DNA of 19,433 bases from an uncultured Prevotella sp. (lineage in GTDB: Bacteria > Bacteroidota > Bacteroidia > Bacteroidales > Bacteroidaceae): positions 1 through 19,433 of the forward strand of contig CAJLYG010000036.1 of the NCBI GenBank assembly GCA_905210845.1, in the 5' to 3' direction. Within the stretch, counting starts at the first letter, position 1; each line of letters starts with the position of its first letter. Positions 6,901 to 14,674 of the stretch are shown piece after piece. The notes under the pieces are model-generated. The model saw only the letters and a list, made by a program, of their open reading frames with translations. It was not told the DNA's origin and made no database searches. The position numbers and the translations under genes are program-made.

Positions 6901-9900
6901 ATGGGAATAATCAACAAAAAAACGCTGGCAGTGGCAATCTGTGCATTGAGCCTATCACTGCCGGGATTCGCCCAAAGTTTCACGCTCAATGCGAACAAGA
7001 TTACCGTGAAACAAGCTATGAATGCCCTGCAACAGCAAACGGGCTATTCGTTTGTGTTTTATGCTTCGGACTTAGATGTAAACAAGCAGATAAGTATCCA
7101 AGCGAACAATGTTTCATTGCAGGAGGCAGTCAGACAGATCTTAGAGGGTCAGAAGGACTTGACTTACCGTATTGAGGATAAGCGGATTATCGTCAAGCAT
7201 GCTACGCCTCAGACTTCTCAGCCAGCCACAAAGCAGAATGGCAAGCGCCATACGGTAAAAGGTAAGGTGGTGGATGGTAAAGGGGAACCTATTATTGGCG
7301 CCACCGTTATCGTAAAAGGCTCTAAAGTGGCAACTGTGACGGATGTAGATGGAAACTATGTGCTGCAAGATGTACCAGAGAATGCCAGACTCGTTTTCTC
7401 CTCACTCGGCTTCGCTTCCAAGGAGTTGGGGAGCAAGAGCGGAACTCTTGACGTTTCCCTTGGGGAAGACCAACAGGTTCTCAATGAGGTTGTCGTGGTA
7501 GGCTATGGTATACAAAAGAAGGTCGACCTCACTGGTGCGGTGTCTTCGGTGAAAGGTGATGACTTGACCCTTCGTCCAGTGACGGACGCGTCTCAAAGCT
7601 TGCAAGGCTTAGTGCCTGGTTTGCTTGTTACCAATGGGAGCGCGGGTCGTCCGGGTGCCACTGGTACGCTTACCTTACGTGGTCAAGGCAATCTCTCGGG
7701 TACGGGTACTCCCTATGTATTGGTGGATGGTATTGAAATGAGCCTGTCGGATGTCAACCCCAATGACATTGAAAGCATCTCCGTCCTTAAGGATGCTGCA
7801 GCCTGTGCTATCTATGGGGCACGTGCTGCCTATGGCGTGATCCTCGTTACGACAAAGCAAGGTGTGGAGGGGAAGATGCGTGTCAACTATCAGGGCACAG
7901 TGGGTTGGAGTGCTCCTACGGTGTTGCCGGAGATGGCAAACGCTGTGGATTTCACTACCTTTTGGAATGATGGTGTCACAAATGCCAATTCTTCCAGGAG
8001 GTACAGTGATGAGAAGATTGCACTTCTCAAACAATATATGAAAGATCCGACCAGTGTCGACCCTTGGCAGGAATTGGATCCGACGGCAAGCATGAACCCT
8101 GCATTTGAAAATAGCGAAAAGGGTATTGGTAACGTGGATTATTTCAAGCTTCATTATAAGGACTACGCTTTCAAGCAACGTCACAACCTTAGTTTGAGCG
8201 GTGGAGGCAAGGCAGCGCAGTACTATGTCTCTGGTGGATATCTCAAGGAAGATGGCATCCTACGCTATGCAAAGATGAATTTTGAGCGTATGAATCTCTC
8301 GACGACCATTAGCTCGGAGCTCACCAAGTGGCTCAAGTTAAAGATGGGAATGAAGTTTACTCACTCCGTGTCGCACAGTCCCTTTGGGGATGGAGGACTC
8401 AGTGAAGGCTTCTACCATTCTCTTGCCCGTTTCCGTCCTACGATATCAGTGGTGGATCCTCATGGGCATTTTACAGAGCTTTCTATGATCCCATATCTTC
8501 AGAGTGGGACCTATACCACCAACAAGCGCGATCTTTTTGATCTCCAGCCCAGTCTGATCCTGACACCCATCAAAGGATTGACCATCAACTTTGACTATAC
8601 CTATAAGTATGTGGCGAATAATTATGACGCGCTCAACGTAGCACCTCTGATTTATGGAGCAGATGGAGTAAGCACGTCAAAGGGTGCACGTAGTGAGCTC
8701 GGCGTGGCAAAAGACGGGAGATACACTCGTTATAATACCCATACGCATTATCAGAGCATCAATCTTTATGGTACCTATTTGTTCTCCTTCAACAAGCAGC
8801 ATAACTTTACGGTCATGGGTGGATATCAGGAGGAAGACAATCATTACGATTATCTGCGTAACTCCATTACCGGGCTCTATTCTACCAAGAATCCGAATGT
8901 GAGCATGGGTACTGGTGACAAGACGGTTACGGATGTGCGTAATGGATGGGCAACACGTGGCTTCTTCGGACGTATCAACTATGACTATGAAAACAAGTAC
9001 CTACTTCAGGTAGACGGGCGGTATGATGGTTCTTCGCGTTTTGCCAAGGGCCATCGATGGGGATTCTTCCCTTCCGTGAGTGCAGGATGGAACATTACCG
9101 AAGAGAAGTTCATGGAACCCCTTACAAAAGTGCTCTCCCACCTGAAGATCAGGGGCTCTATCGGACGGCTTGGTAACCAGAGTGGTGCAGCCCTCTATAC
9201 CTTTGCGTCGACCATGTCATTAAGTGGCGGATTAGGTGGATACTACTTTGCTGATGGCAGGCACATGTATCTTAATGCGCCTGGAGTAGTCAACCCAGCT
9301 ACCACATGGGAGAAAGTGAATAGTAAGAACTTGGGCCTTGACTTTGCGCTTTTCAATAATACCCTGACGGGTAGCTTTGATATTTTCCAGCGTACGACCA
9401 AGGACATGTTAGGGCCAGGCGTTGACTTCCCCGATTTCTTTGGCGCATCTGCCCCGCAAACGAATAATGCCTCAATGCGGAACCGTGGTTGGGAACTTGT
9501 ACTGAACTATCGTGGAAAAATAGCTCATCAAGTGGACTATCAGGTAGGTTTCTCTATCTCTGATGCTACGGCTGTCGTGACGGACTATGCTAACCCAACG
9601 GGCACGAATCCGGAAAGCAATTGGTACACGGGCAAAAAAGTCGGCGAGATCTGGGGCTACCGTACGGATGGTATCCTCCAGACACAGGAGCAGGCAGACG
9701 AATACAACAAGACTCATGACAATAGTTATCTCACGCCCCAGAAATGGACACCTGGCGATGTTGCCTTCCGTGATCTGAATGGGGACAAGAAAGTGAACAA
9801 AGGCACCAATGTCCTTGGTGACATGGGAGATTATACAGTTATCGGGAACACAACCCCACGTTATCAATATACACTCAATGGAGCTGTAAGCTGGAAAGGT

Positions 9901-10383
9901 ATCACCCTGAGCGTTATGTTCCAAGGGATTGGCAAACGTGATTGGGACCCAACGGGTAGCGTCTATTTCTGGGGAAGCAGTTCGTATGCTCAGGTCACGG
10001 TGTTCAAAGAGCACCTTGATTATTGGACAGAGGATAACAAGAATGCCTATTATCCCAAGCCTTATATCAATTCTGCAGGTGCAGTGGGGAAATACAATGC
10101 CAAGACTTCAGGCGAGCCTACCGACCGCTATTTGCAAAATGCAGCTTACTGTCGCTTGAAGAACCTTACGTTGAGCTATGACCTGCCAGCATCGCTTATC
10201 GGAAAGTTCAACCTTCAGCAGGTGCGTGTATTCTTCTCTGGCGAGAACCTGTTCACCATTACGAAACTCAAGGGGATGTTTGACCCAGAGTCAATCTTCA
10301 CTTCAAATGGCTATACAGGAGAAGGAGGAAAGAATTACCCCATGAACAGAGTATTGTCCGTAGGACTAACAGTAAGTTTATAA
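6901..10383 (+). CDS. susC: SusC/RagA-type TonB-dependent outer-membrane transporter with STN domain
   Basis: A 1,160-residue outer-membrane barrel that imports oligosaccharides or similar nutrients using TonB energy. A signal peptide (1-24, ending GFA-QS) is followed by an STN signalling domain (about 26-98, LNANKITVKQAMNALQQQTG), a carboxypeptidase-regulatory-like beta domain (about 117-190, VKGKVVDGKGEPIIGATVIV), the SusC-type TonB box region EVVVVGYG (196-203), the plug (about 207-320, SLQGLVPGLLVTN, YVLVDGIEM, ISVLKDAAACAIYGARAA) and the barrel. The STN domain is the part that contacts FecR, consistent with sigma/anti-sigma control. The last residues are VGLTVSL, without the terminal aromatic residue common in such barrels. 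susD begins 18 bp downstream. The symbol denotes the family only; the substrate cannot be told from the sequence. Confidence 0.96.
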   Translation: MGIINKKTLAVAICALSLSLPGFAQSFTLNANKITVKQAMNALQQQTGYSFVFYASDLDVNKQISIQANNVSLQEAVRQILEGQKDLTYRIEDKRIIVKHATPQTSQPATKQNGKRHTVKGKVVDGKGEPIIGATVIVKGSKVATVTDVDGNYVLQDVPENARLVFSSLGFASKELGSKSGTLDVSLGEDQQVLNEVVVVGYGIQKKVDLTGAVSSVKGDDLTLRPVTDASQSLQGLVPGLLVTNGSAGRPGATGTLTLRGQGNLSGTGTPYVLVDGIEMSLSDVNPNDIESISVLKDAAACAIYGARAAYGVILVTTKQGVEGKMRVNYQGTVGWSAPTVLPEMANAVDFTTFWNDGVTNANSSRRYSDEKIALLKQYMKDPTSVDPWQELDPTASMNPAFENSEKGIGNVDYFKLHYKDYAFKQRHNLSLSGGGKAAQYYVSGGYLKEDGILRYAKMNFERMNLSTTISSELTKWLKLKMGMKFTHSVSHSPFGDGGLSEGFYHSLARFRPTISVVDPHGHFTELSMIPYLQSGTYTTNKRDLFDLQPSLILTPIKGLTINFDYTYKYVANNYDALNVAPLIYGADGVSTSKGARSELGVAKDGRYTRYNTHTHYQSINLYGTYLFSFNKQHNFTVMGGYQEEDNHYDYLRNSITGLYSTKNPNVSMGTGDKTVTDVRNGWATRGFFGRINYDYENKYLLQVDGRYDGSSRFAKGHRWGFFPSVSAGWNITEEKFMEPLTKVLSHLKIRGSIGRLGNQSGAALYTFASTMSLSGGLGGYYFADGRHMYLNAPGVVNPATTWEKVNSKNLGLDFALFNNTLTGSFDIFQRTTKDMLGPGVDFPDFFGASAPQTNNASMRNRGWELVLNYRGKIAHQVDYQVGFSISDATAVVTDYANPTGTNPESNWYTGKKVGEIWGYRTDGILQTQEQADEYNKTHDNSYLTPQKWTPGDVAFRDLNGDKKVNKGTNVLGDMGDYTVIGNTTPRYQYTLNGAVSWKGITLSVMFQGIGKRDWDPTGSVYFWGSSSYAQVTVFKEHLDYWTEDNKNAYYPKPYINSAGAVGKYNAKTSGEPTDRYLQNAAYCRLKNLTLSYDLPASLIGKFNLQQVRVFFSGENLFTITKLKGMFDPESIFTSNGYTGEGGKNYPMNRVLSVGLTVSL

Positions 10384-10401
10384 CCATAAAAAAGAACTTT
10401 T

Positions 10402-12216
10402 ATGAAAATCAAGAATATGATAATTTGTGCCTGTGCAACCATTTTCCTCACAGGATGCTTTAGTCTTGACAAGTCACCAGAGGGCGTCATCTCGACAGAT
10501 CGCCCTTTTAGTTCCTTGGGAGAGATGCAAAGTTATATTGACCAGTTCTATGAATCAGGGCTTAGAGCCCAGGGATTCGTGGGATGGGGTACTGGATTTA
10601 TTGCCAATGGCGACCTGCAAAGTGATAATATGTCGGCAGGTTCGGTTAACACCCGCTTGAATGGAGAGATGACGCTGAGCAATGCGTCAAAGTTGGGTAC
10701 TTATACTTATATACGAAATGTAAACTACTTGCTCAATAACCTTGACAACTGTGATGAGAAGGGAACAGCTGATTATAAGCAGTGTGTTGGTGAAGGTTAT
10801 TATTTCCGTGCGTGGTATTATTATCAGCTGTTGCAGAACTATGGGGAAGTGACTTGGCTGAGCAAGCCCCTCGATCCCAATATTGAAGAGATGCAACTAC
10901 CACGCCAGAATAGGATCCTCATCGTGGACAGCATCTTGGGCGACCTTGACAAGGCAATCGCCAATCTGAAAGCCCAGAACAGCAGCGCGTCCATGCGGGT
11001 GCATAAGGACGTGGCAAGAGCCCTGAAGAGTGAGGTAGCCCTTTTTGAGGCGACATGGGAAAAATACCATCGGGCGAAGAATGATGCTTTCTATGACAAG
11101 ACGGTGACGGACACGAAGATCAAGGATTATCTGGAAACTTGTGTGGCAGCCTGCAACGACATTATCAACCGCAATGTGTGGCACATTTATTCAACCGGTA
11201 ATCGGTTGGATGACTACCGTAAGATGTTCCAGACAGAAGACTTGAGCAACAATCCGGAAGTGTTCTGGTTCAAGCGTTATGATGGTGACCTGATTGGCAA
11301 TAATGTGGATCGTTATCTCAACCAAGGAGGGGGCAGCATCGGGATTACAGCGTCGCTGGTTGATGACTATCTTACGATTGATGGTAAGCCTTTCACTGGC
11401 GACCAGAAGTTGAATGCCAAGAAAGTCTATGGTGAGGAGTTGAAACCTACGTTGAGAGATCCACGGCTTGCACAGACTGTGGCAATGCCCGGACAGACCT
11501 TACGCCCAGACCAACCCCAGGGCTTCCAGTTACCTCCTCTAACAGGTTCCGGGTACAATAAAAATGAGAGTGGTTACTCTATGTTGAAGTATGTCCAGAT
11601 AGATTATACCGGCAATCTTGATGCCGAGTTCAAGGGATCGACACCTGGGATTCAATTCCGTTATGCTGATATCCTGCTCAACAAGGCTGAGGCTTTGGCA
11701 GAACTCGGTGGCGCTGCGCATGCATCTGAGATTATCAGCACCTTGCAACCCTTGCGCGACAGGGTAGGGATGCCTGCCGTTGACTTTGACAGGGAGTACA
11801 ATACTGATCCTGACTATCCTTTCCATGCGTTAGACAAATATATCCAAGTAGTGCGCCGTGAGCGCCGGGTTGAGCAAGCTTTGGAAGGTCGCAGGTTCAT
11901 GGATATCTGCCGTTGGGCTGCCGCTGATGTGCTCATTGTCGGTCGGCAGGCAGAAGGTGCGCTCTTCACAGGCAGTAACTTGGAGGGTAATGCCGCATAC
12001 GGCAATCAGTTGAAATATGACCAAAGCGCCAACAATAATCTTTTTCTAACAGGAAATCCAGGAGATGCCTATCGCTATATCCTGCCCGTCAATCCAAGCA
12101 GTTACCCTGATGGATGGAAATTTAACTTGAATCGAGACTATCTGCTACCTATCCAACCGCGCATGCTATCGTTGACGAATAATGCGTGGACTCAGAATCC
12201 CGGTTGGGATGAATGA
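10402..12216 (+). CDS. susD: SusD/RagB-type nutrient-binding surface lipoprotein
   Basis: A 604-residue lid protein that captures substrate and closes over the SusC barrel. The N-terminus is a lipoprotein signal peptide with lipobox LTGC, and Cys19 is the lipidation site. The body shows the usual helical repeats (YIRNVNYLLNNLDNC, VGEGYYFRAWYYYQLLQNYGEVTWLSKPL, AKSE-like VARALKSEVALFEATWEKY). The C-terminal signature RRERRVEQALEGRRFMDICR lies at about 484-503. The protein ends in the typical IPxxRMLSLTNNAWTQNPGW form. It lies 18 bp after susC and is followed by a terminator, so no glycosidase is part of this operon. Confidence 0.96.
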   Translation: MKIKNMIICACATIFLTGCFSLDKSPEGVISTDRPFSSLGEMQSYIDQFYESGLRAQGFVGWGTGFIANGDLQSDNMSAGSVNTRLNGEMTLSNASKLGTYTYIRNVNYLLNNLDNCDEKGTADYKQCVGEGYYFRAWYYYQLLQNYGEVTWLSKPLDPNIEEMQLPRQNRILIVDSILGDLDKAIANLKAQNSSASMRVHKDVARALKSEVALFEATWEKYHRAKNDAFYDKTVTDTKIKDYLETCVAACNDIINRNVWHIYSTGNRLDDYRKMFQTEDLSNNPEVFWFKRYDGDLIGNNVDRYLNQGGGSIGITASLVDDYLTIDGKPFTGDQKLNAKKVYGEELKPTLRDPRLAQTVAMPGQTLRPDQPQGFQLPPLTGSGYNKNESGYSMLKYVQIDYTGNLDAEFKGSTPGIQFRYADILLNKAEALAELGGAAHASEIISTLQPLRDRVGMPAVDFDREYNTDPDYPFHALDKYIQVVRRERRVEQALEGRRFMDICRWAAADVLIVGRQAEGALFTGSNLEGNAAYGNQLKYDQSANNNLFLTGNPGDAYRYILPVNPSSYPDGWKFNLNRDYLLPIQPRMLSLTNNAWTQNPGWDE

Positions 12217-12238
12217 TGATCAGTGATTGATCAATGAA

Positions 12239-12288
12239 GATCCGCAATCTCCCCTTGTATGAATAGGATGATTGCGGATCATTTTTTT
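12239..12288 (+). terminator. Terminator of the SusCD operon
   Basis: A perfect 11-bp stem, GATCCGCAATC (12239-12249) with GATTGCGGATC (12270-12280), has a 20-nt loop and is followed by ATTTTTTT. It lies 22 bp after the susD stop codon and separates this operon from the convergent regulator genes. Confidence 0.88.
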
Positions 12289-12306
12289 GGAGATCGCTTG
12301 CCAACG

Positions 12307-13344
12307 TTAGCCTTTTACTCTTTGGACCAAGGCCTCGCGTAGGTCATCTCCACTGTCCAGTCCAAGCTTCTTGCGGATATTGCCTCTTACAGTCCCGATA
12401 TTGCCCATGCGCTTGTTTGTCGCTACGGCAATTTCTTTGAGCGTCATGCCTTTGATCACCAGGTTGCAGACCTCAAGCTCTGTGGGCGTGAGTTGTGGGA
12501 AGATCTCGCCAAGGTTACTTAGCTTGTCACTTTTTTCCTTATACAAGTATTCACCCAACAGAATGAGGTTGTCACGGGTGCGCCGTGACAATTTGCCTAC
12601 CTTACTGTAGTTTAAGTCGAGACTGCTTTCTGCCTTGCGGCATATCTGCACGAGGGTGACCATCTCTACCTTGCTCATGCCAAACATGTCGAGAATAGAA
12701 TCTTGCAGTTGTTTATAGTCGCTGAGCTCATGGGATGTGTTGCCTATGAAGATGCGCAACGCGATCATATAGAGCCAGATGCATGCCATCACGAAAGCGA
12801 AAATAATGGTAAATTGAGATGCCACGACAGTGGGGTTGATGGCGTACGCCATGCCCAATGACGCCAAATAGATGGCAAATAGCCATGTAGGTGCATTCTT
12901 TAAGAGTCCCATGCAAGTAATGAGGAAAACGGTGAAGCATACAGCTTCGTTCAAGACAATATTCTCAAAGACCGTGGTGAATGAGCCTTGTGCTGTGGCT
13001 GCCATGTAGACAATGCCTAAGCCTTCTAATAATTGCGTGATAACTGCCGAGGTGAAGAACGCCTTGCTCAGACTCACCTTATTATATATGTAGAGCAATA
13101 AGAGGATGAGACTACTCATCCATACGGAGAAAGAGATACCATCTAATATAGCTTGGTCATCGCCCCATATATTGAACGCAAAATGAAGAGGCAGACCGAT
13201 GATTGCCAATAGCGAGAATACCAGAAAGACTGTCAGGCGTGTTAGTTCAATACCGTCATGAGCACGCTTGCCGAAAAAGTCCATACCCAACTGATAGAAG
13301 TATTTCTTTCTCTGTTTGAGTTTTATAAGATATCGTTTCTTCAT
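12307..13344 (-). CDS. Six-TM membrane protein with C-terminal LuxR-type HTH (second of a tandem pair)
   Basis: A 345-residue putative membrane-bound transcription regulator. The N-terminal part (about 33-190) contains roughly six hydrophobic helices (LTVFLVFSLLAIIGL, VWMSSLILLLLYIY, ENIVLNEAVCFTVFLIT and others). A cytoplasmic linker follows (YKQLQDSILDMFGMSKVEMV, ICRKAESSLD). The C-terminal LuxR/FixJ-type domain lies at 285-329, with TPTELEVCNLVIKGMTLKEIA as first helices and NIGTVRGNIRKKLGL as recognition helix. There is no receiver or autoinducer domain, so a signal would have to be sensed through the membrane part. Its start codon overlaps the stop of the upstream paralog as ATGA, so the pair is probably translationally coupled. 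Function is inferred from architecture; I cannot name a characterised homologue. Confidence 0.85.
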   Translation of the reverse strand: MKKRYLIKLKQRKKYFYQLGMDFFGKRAHDGIELTRLTVFLVFSLLAIIGLPLHFAFNIWGDDQAILDGISFSVWMSSLILLLLYIYNKVSLSKAFFTSAVITQLLEGLGIVYMAATAQGSFTTVFENIVLNEAVCFTVFLITCMGLLKNAPTWLFAIYLASLGMAYAINPTVVASQFTIIFAFVMACIWLYMIALRIFIGNTSHELSDYKQLQDSILDMFGMSKVEMVTLVQICRKAESSLDLNYSKVGKLSRRTRDNLILLGEYLYKEKSDKLSNLGEIFPQLTPTELEVCNLVIKGMTLKEIAVATNKRMGNIGTVRGNIRKKLGLDSGDDLREALVQRVKG

Positions 13345-14477
13345 GCCCTGTCTGTTACTTCTTTACTTGCATGTCCTATATCAATCCCTTCTTTGTGCCG
13401 CTTGAAGATGCCCTTCAATGTGCCTCTTTTTAAGCCAACGGGGGGGGCAGAAACAGCATGCTCGCTTTTCACTGTCAGCTTCAGGAGCACCTCGCGAAGG
13501 CCTTCGTTGGGTCCCAACTGCAGTTTCTTCCGAATATTCCCCCTTACTGTGCCGATGTTGCTCAGGCTCTTGTTCATGGCAATGGCGATTTCGTTCTGTG
13601 TCATGCCTCTGAGAATCAAGCGGCATACCTCTAATTCCGTGGGTGAGAGTTGTGGAAGGGCATTGCCTAAGTCCATCAGCTTTTCACGTCGCTCATTGCG
13701 CAGGAATTCACCCAAGCTGATGAGATTATGGCGTGTTTGTTCGGAAAGCTTGCTTACCATCTTACGGTCGACGGACTGGTCGTGACCTGTCTTGCGGCAG
13801 AGTTGTATGAGGGACACCATTTCCGTCTTGCTCATGTTGAACATCTCAAGGATAGAGTCTTGTAGTTGCTTATAGTCATTGATCTCGCGGGATGTTTTGT
13901 TGAAGACCGTGCGCATGAGAATCGCGTATCCCCATACGCATACCATCACAAAGGCGAAGGGCAGGACGAACTGTGATCCTGCCACGGTGGGATTGATGAG
14001 ATAGGCAATGGTGATGGTCACAATAAAGAGCCCGAGCACCCATGAGGGAGCATTACGCACCATGCCGATGCAGGAAACGAGGAAGTTAGTGAATGTCAAA
14101 GCTTCGTTCATGATGATCAGCTCATGGTGCAGGGATGTTTGTTCGGGTGTGCAGGCTAAGGTCAGGTAGAGGATGCGAAAGCTTGTCAAGAGTTGGTAGG
14201 AGATGGACAAGGATAGGAATGCAGTTTCCAATCGTAGCCGTTTCTGTGCATACAAGCCTAAGATCACAATGGCACAAATCCAGATAGCGATGGAGATCGA
14301 GCGGAGGATGATCTCATTATTGCCTACCCAATTGAATAGAAAGTGAAAGGGCATGCCCACGATGACCATTGCCGATGCCACCATGAACACCATCAATTGC
14401 ATTTGATCCAACCTTCCGTTCGCCCGTTTGCTGATAAATGCGTGCAAAGCCTTACTGAATTTTTCTTTCACTTGCAT
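13341..14477 (-). CDS. Six-TM membrane protein with C-terminal LuxR-type HTH (first of a tandem pair)
   Basis: A 378-residue paralog of the next gene with the same design: about six membrane helices (roughly 28-185), the linker YKQLQDSILEMFNMSKTEMV, and a LuxR HTH at 277-321 (SPTELEVCRLILRGMTQNEIA, NIGTVRGNIRKKLQL). The pair is co-linear from the N-terminal KR-A motif to the HTH, indicating tandem duplication. Unlike its partner it carries a 57-residue tail after the HTH. Within that tail the codons GCC CCC CCC include an eight-C tract (13447 to 13440). One C fewer would end the protein six codons after the tract begins; one more would end it at 13381. The chosen start MQVKEKF lines up with the paralog. 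A TATATTTG box stands only 4 bp before it, so the mRNA may be leaderless. Confidence 0.85.
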   Translation of the reverse strand: MQVKEKFSKALHAFISKRANGRLDQMQLMVFMVASAMVIVGMPFHFLFNWVGNNEIILRSISIAIWICAIVILGLYAQKRLRLETAFLSLSISYQLLTSFRILYLTLACTPEQTSLHHELIIMNEALTFTNFLVSCIGMVRNAPSWVLGLFIVTITIAYLINPTVAGSQFVLPFAFVMVCVWGYAILMRTVFNKTSREINDYKQLQDSILEMFNMSKTEMVSLIQLCRKTGHDQSVDRKMVSKLSEQTRHNLISLGEFLRNERREKLMDLGNALPQLSPTELEVCRLILRGMTQNEIAIAMNKSLSNIGTVRGNIRKKLQLGPNEGLREVLLKLTVKSEHAVSAPPVGLKRGTLKGIFKRHKEGIDIGHASKEVTDRA

Positions 14478-14481
14478 GTTG

Positions 14482-14489
14482 CAAATATA
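14482..14489 (-). promoter_or_regulatory. -7 box of the LuxR-pair operon
   Basis: On the minus strand this reads TATATTTG, matching TAnnTTTG. Only CAAC separates it from the ATG at 14477, which puts the expected transcript start on or next to the start codon. The inverted repeat TTGCA-TGT-TGCAA (14472-14484) overlaps both box and start codon. No -33 TTTG is found at the proper distance; one copy of the 19-bp repeat (14506-14524) occupies that place. Confidence 0.5.
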
Positions 14490-14505
14490 GTATTTTTTTT
14501 ACACA

Positions 14506-14555
14506 TTGCATCATTTTGAACCTGTTTTTTATGGTTTTGCATCATTTTGAACCTG
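14506..14555. promoter_or_regulatory. Two 19-bp direct repeats, candidate operator in the divergent promoter region
   Basis: TTGCATCATTTTGAACCTG occurs exactly at 14506-14524 and again at 14537-14555, with a 31-bp period (about three helical turns). The repeats lie between the divergent LuxR-type genes and the large secreted-protein gene, upstream of both -7 boxes. An overlapping inverted repeat TTTTGA-N6-TCAAAA sits at 14545-14562. The natural candidates to bind here are the two adjacent LuxR-type proteins; this is inference. Confidence 0.65.
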
Positions 14556-14586
14556 ATCAAAAGTCCTATTTACGTCTCATATATCT

Positions 14587-14594
14587 TACTTTTG
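14587..14594 (+). promoter_or_regulatory. -7 box of the secreted-protein operon
   Basis: TACTTTTG matches TAnnTTTG and predicts a transcript start near 14600 and a leader of about 75 nt before the ATG at 14675. No TTTG stands 19-21 bp upstream, which suits a promoter that needs an activator. The nearest 19-bp repeat ends 31 bp before this box. Confidence 0.5.
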
Positions 14595-14674
14595 CAAAGC
14601 TAACGACCGCCACAAAGGCAAAAATTGAAACGAATCTCTTAATAATAGCAAATGAACATAATAAAGGCGAAAAC

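Noticed and set aside
14516..14674. Upstream extension of the large secreted protein to a TTG at 14516
   Set aside because: These codons cover the 19-bp repeat and the TACTTTTG promoter box, and would place the signal peptide 65 residues inside the protein.
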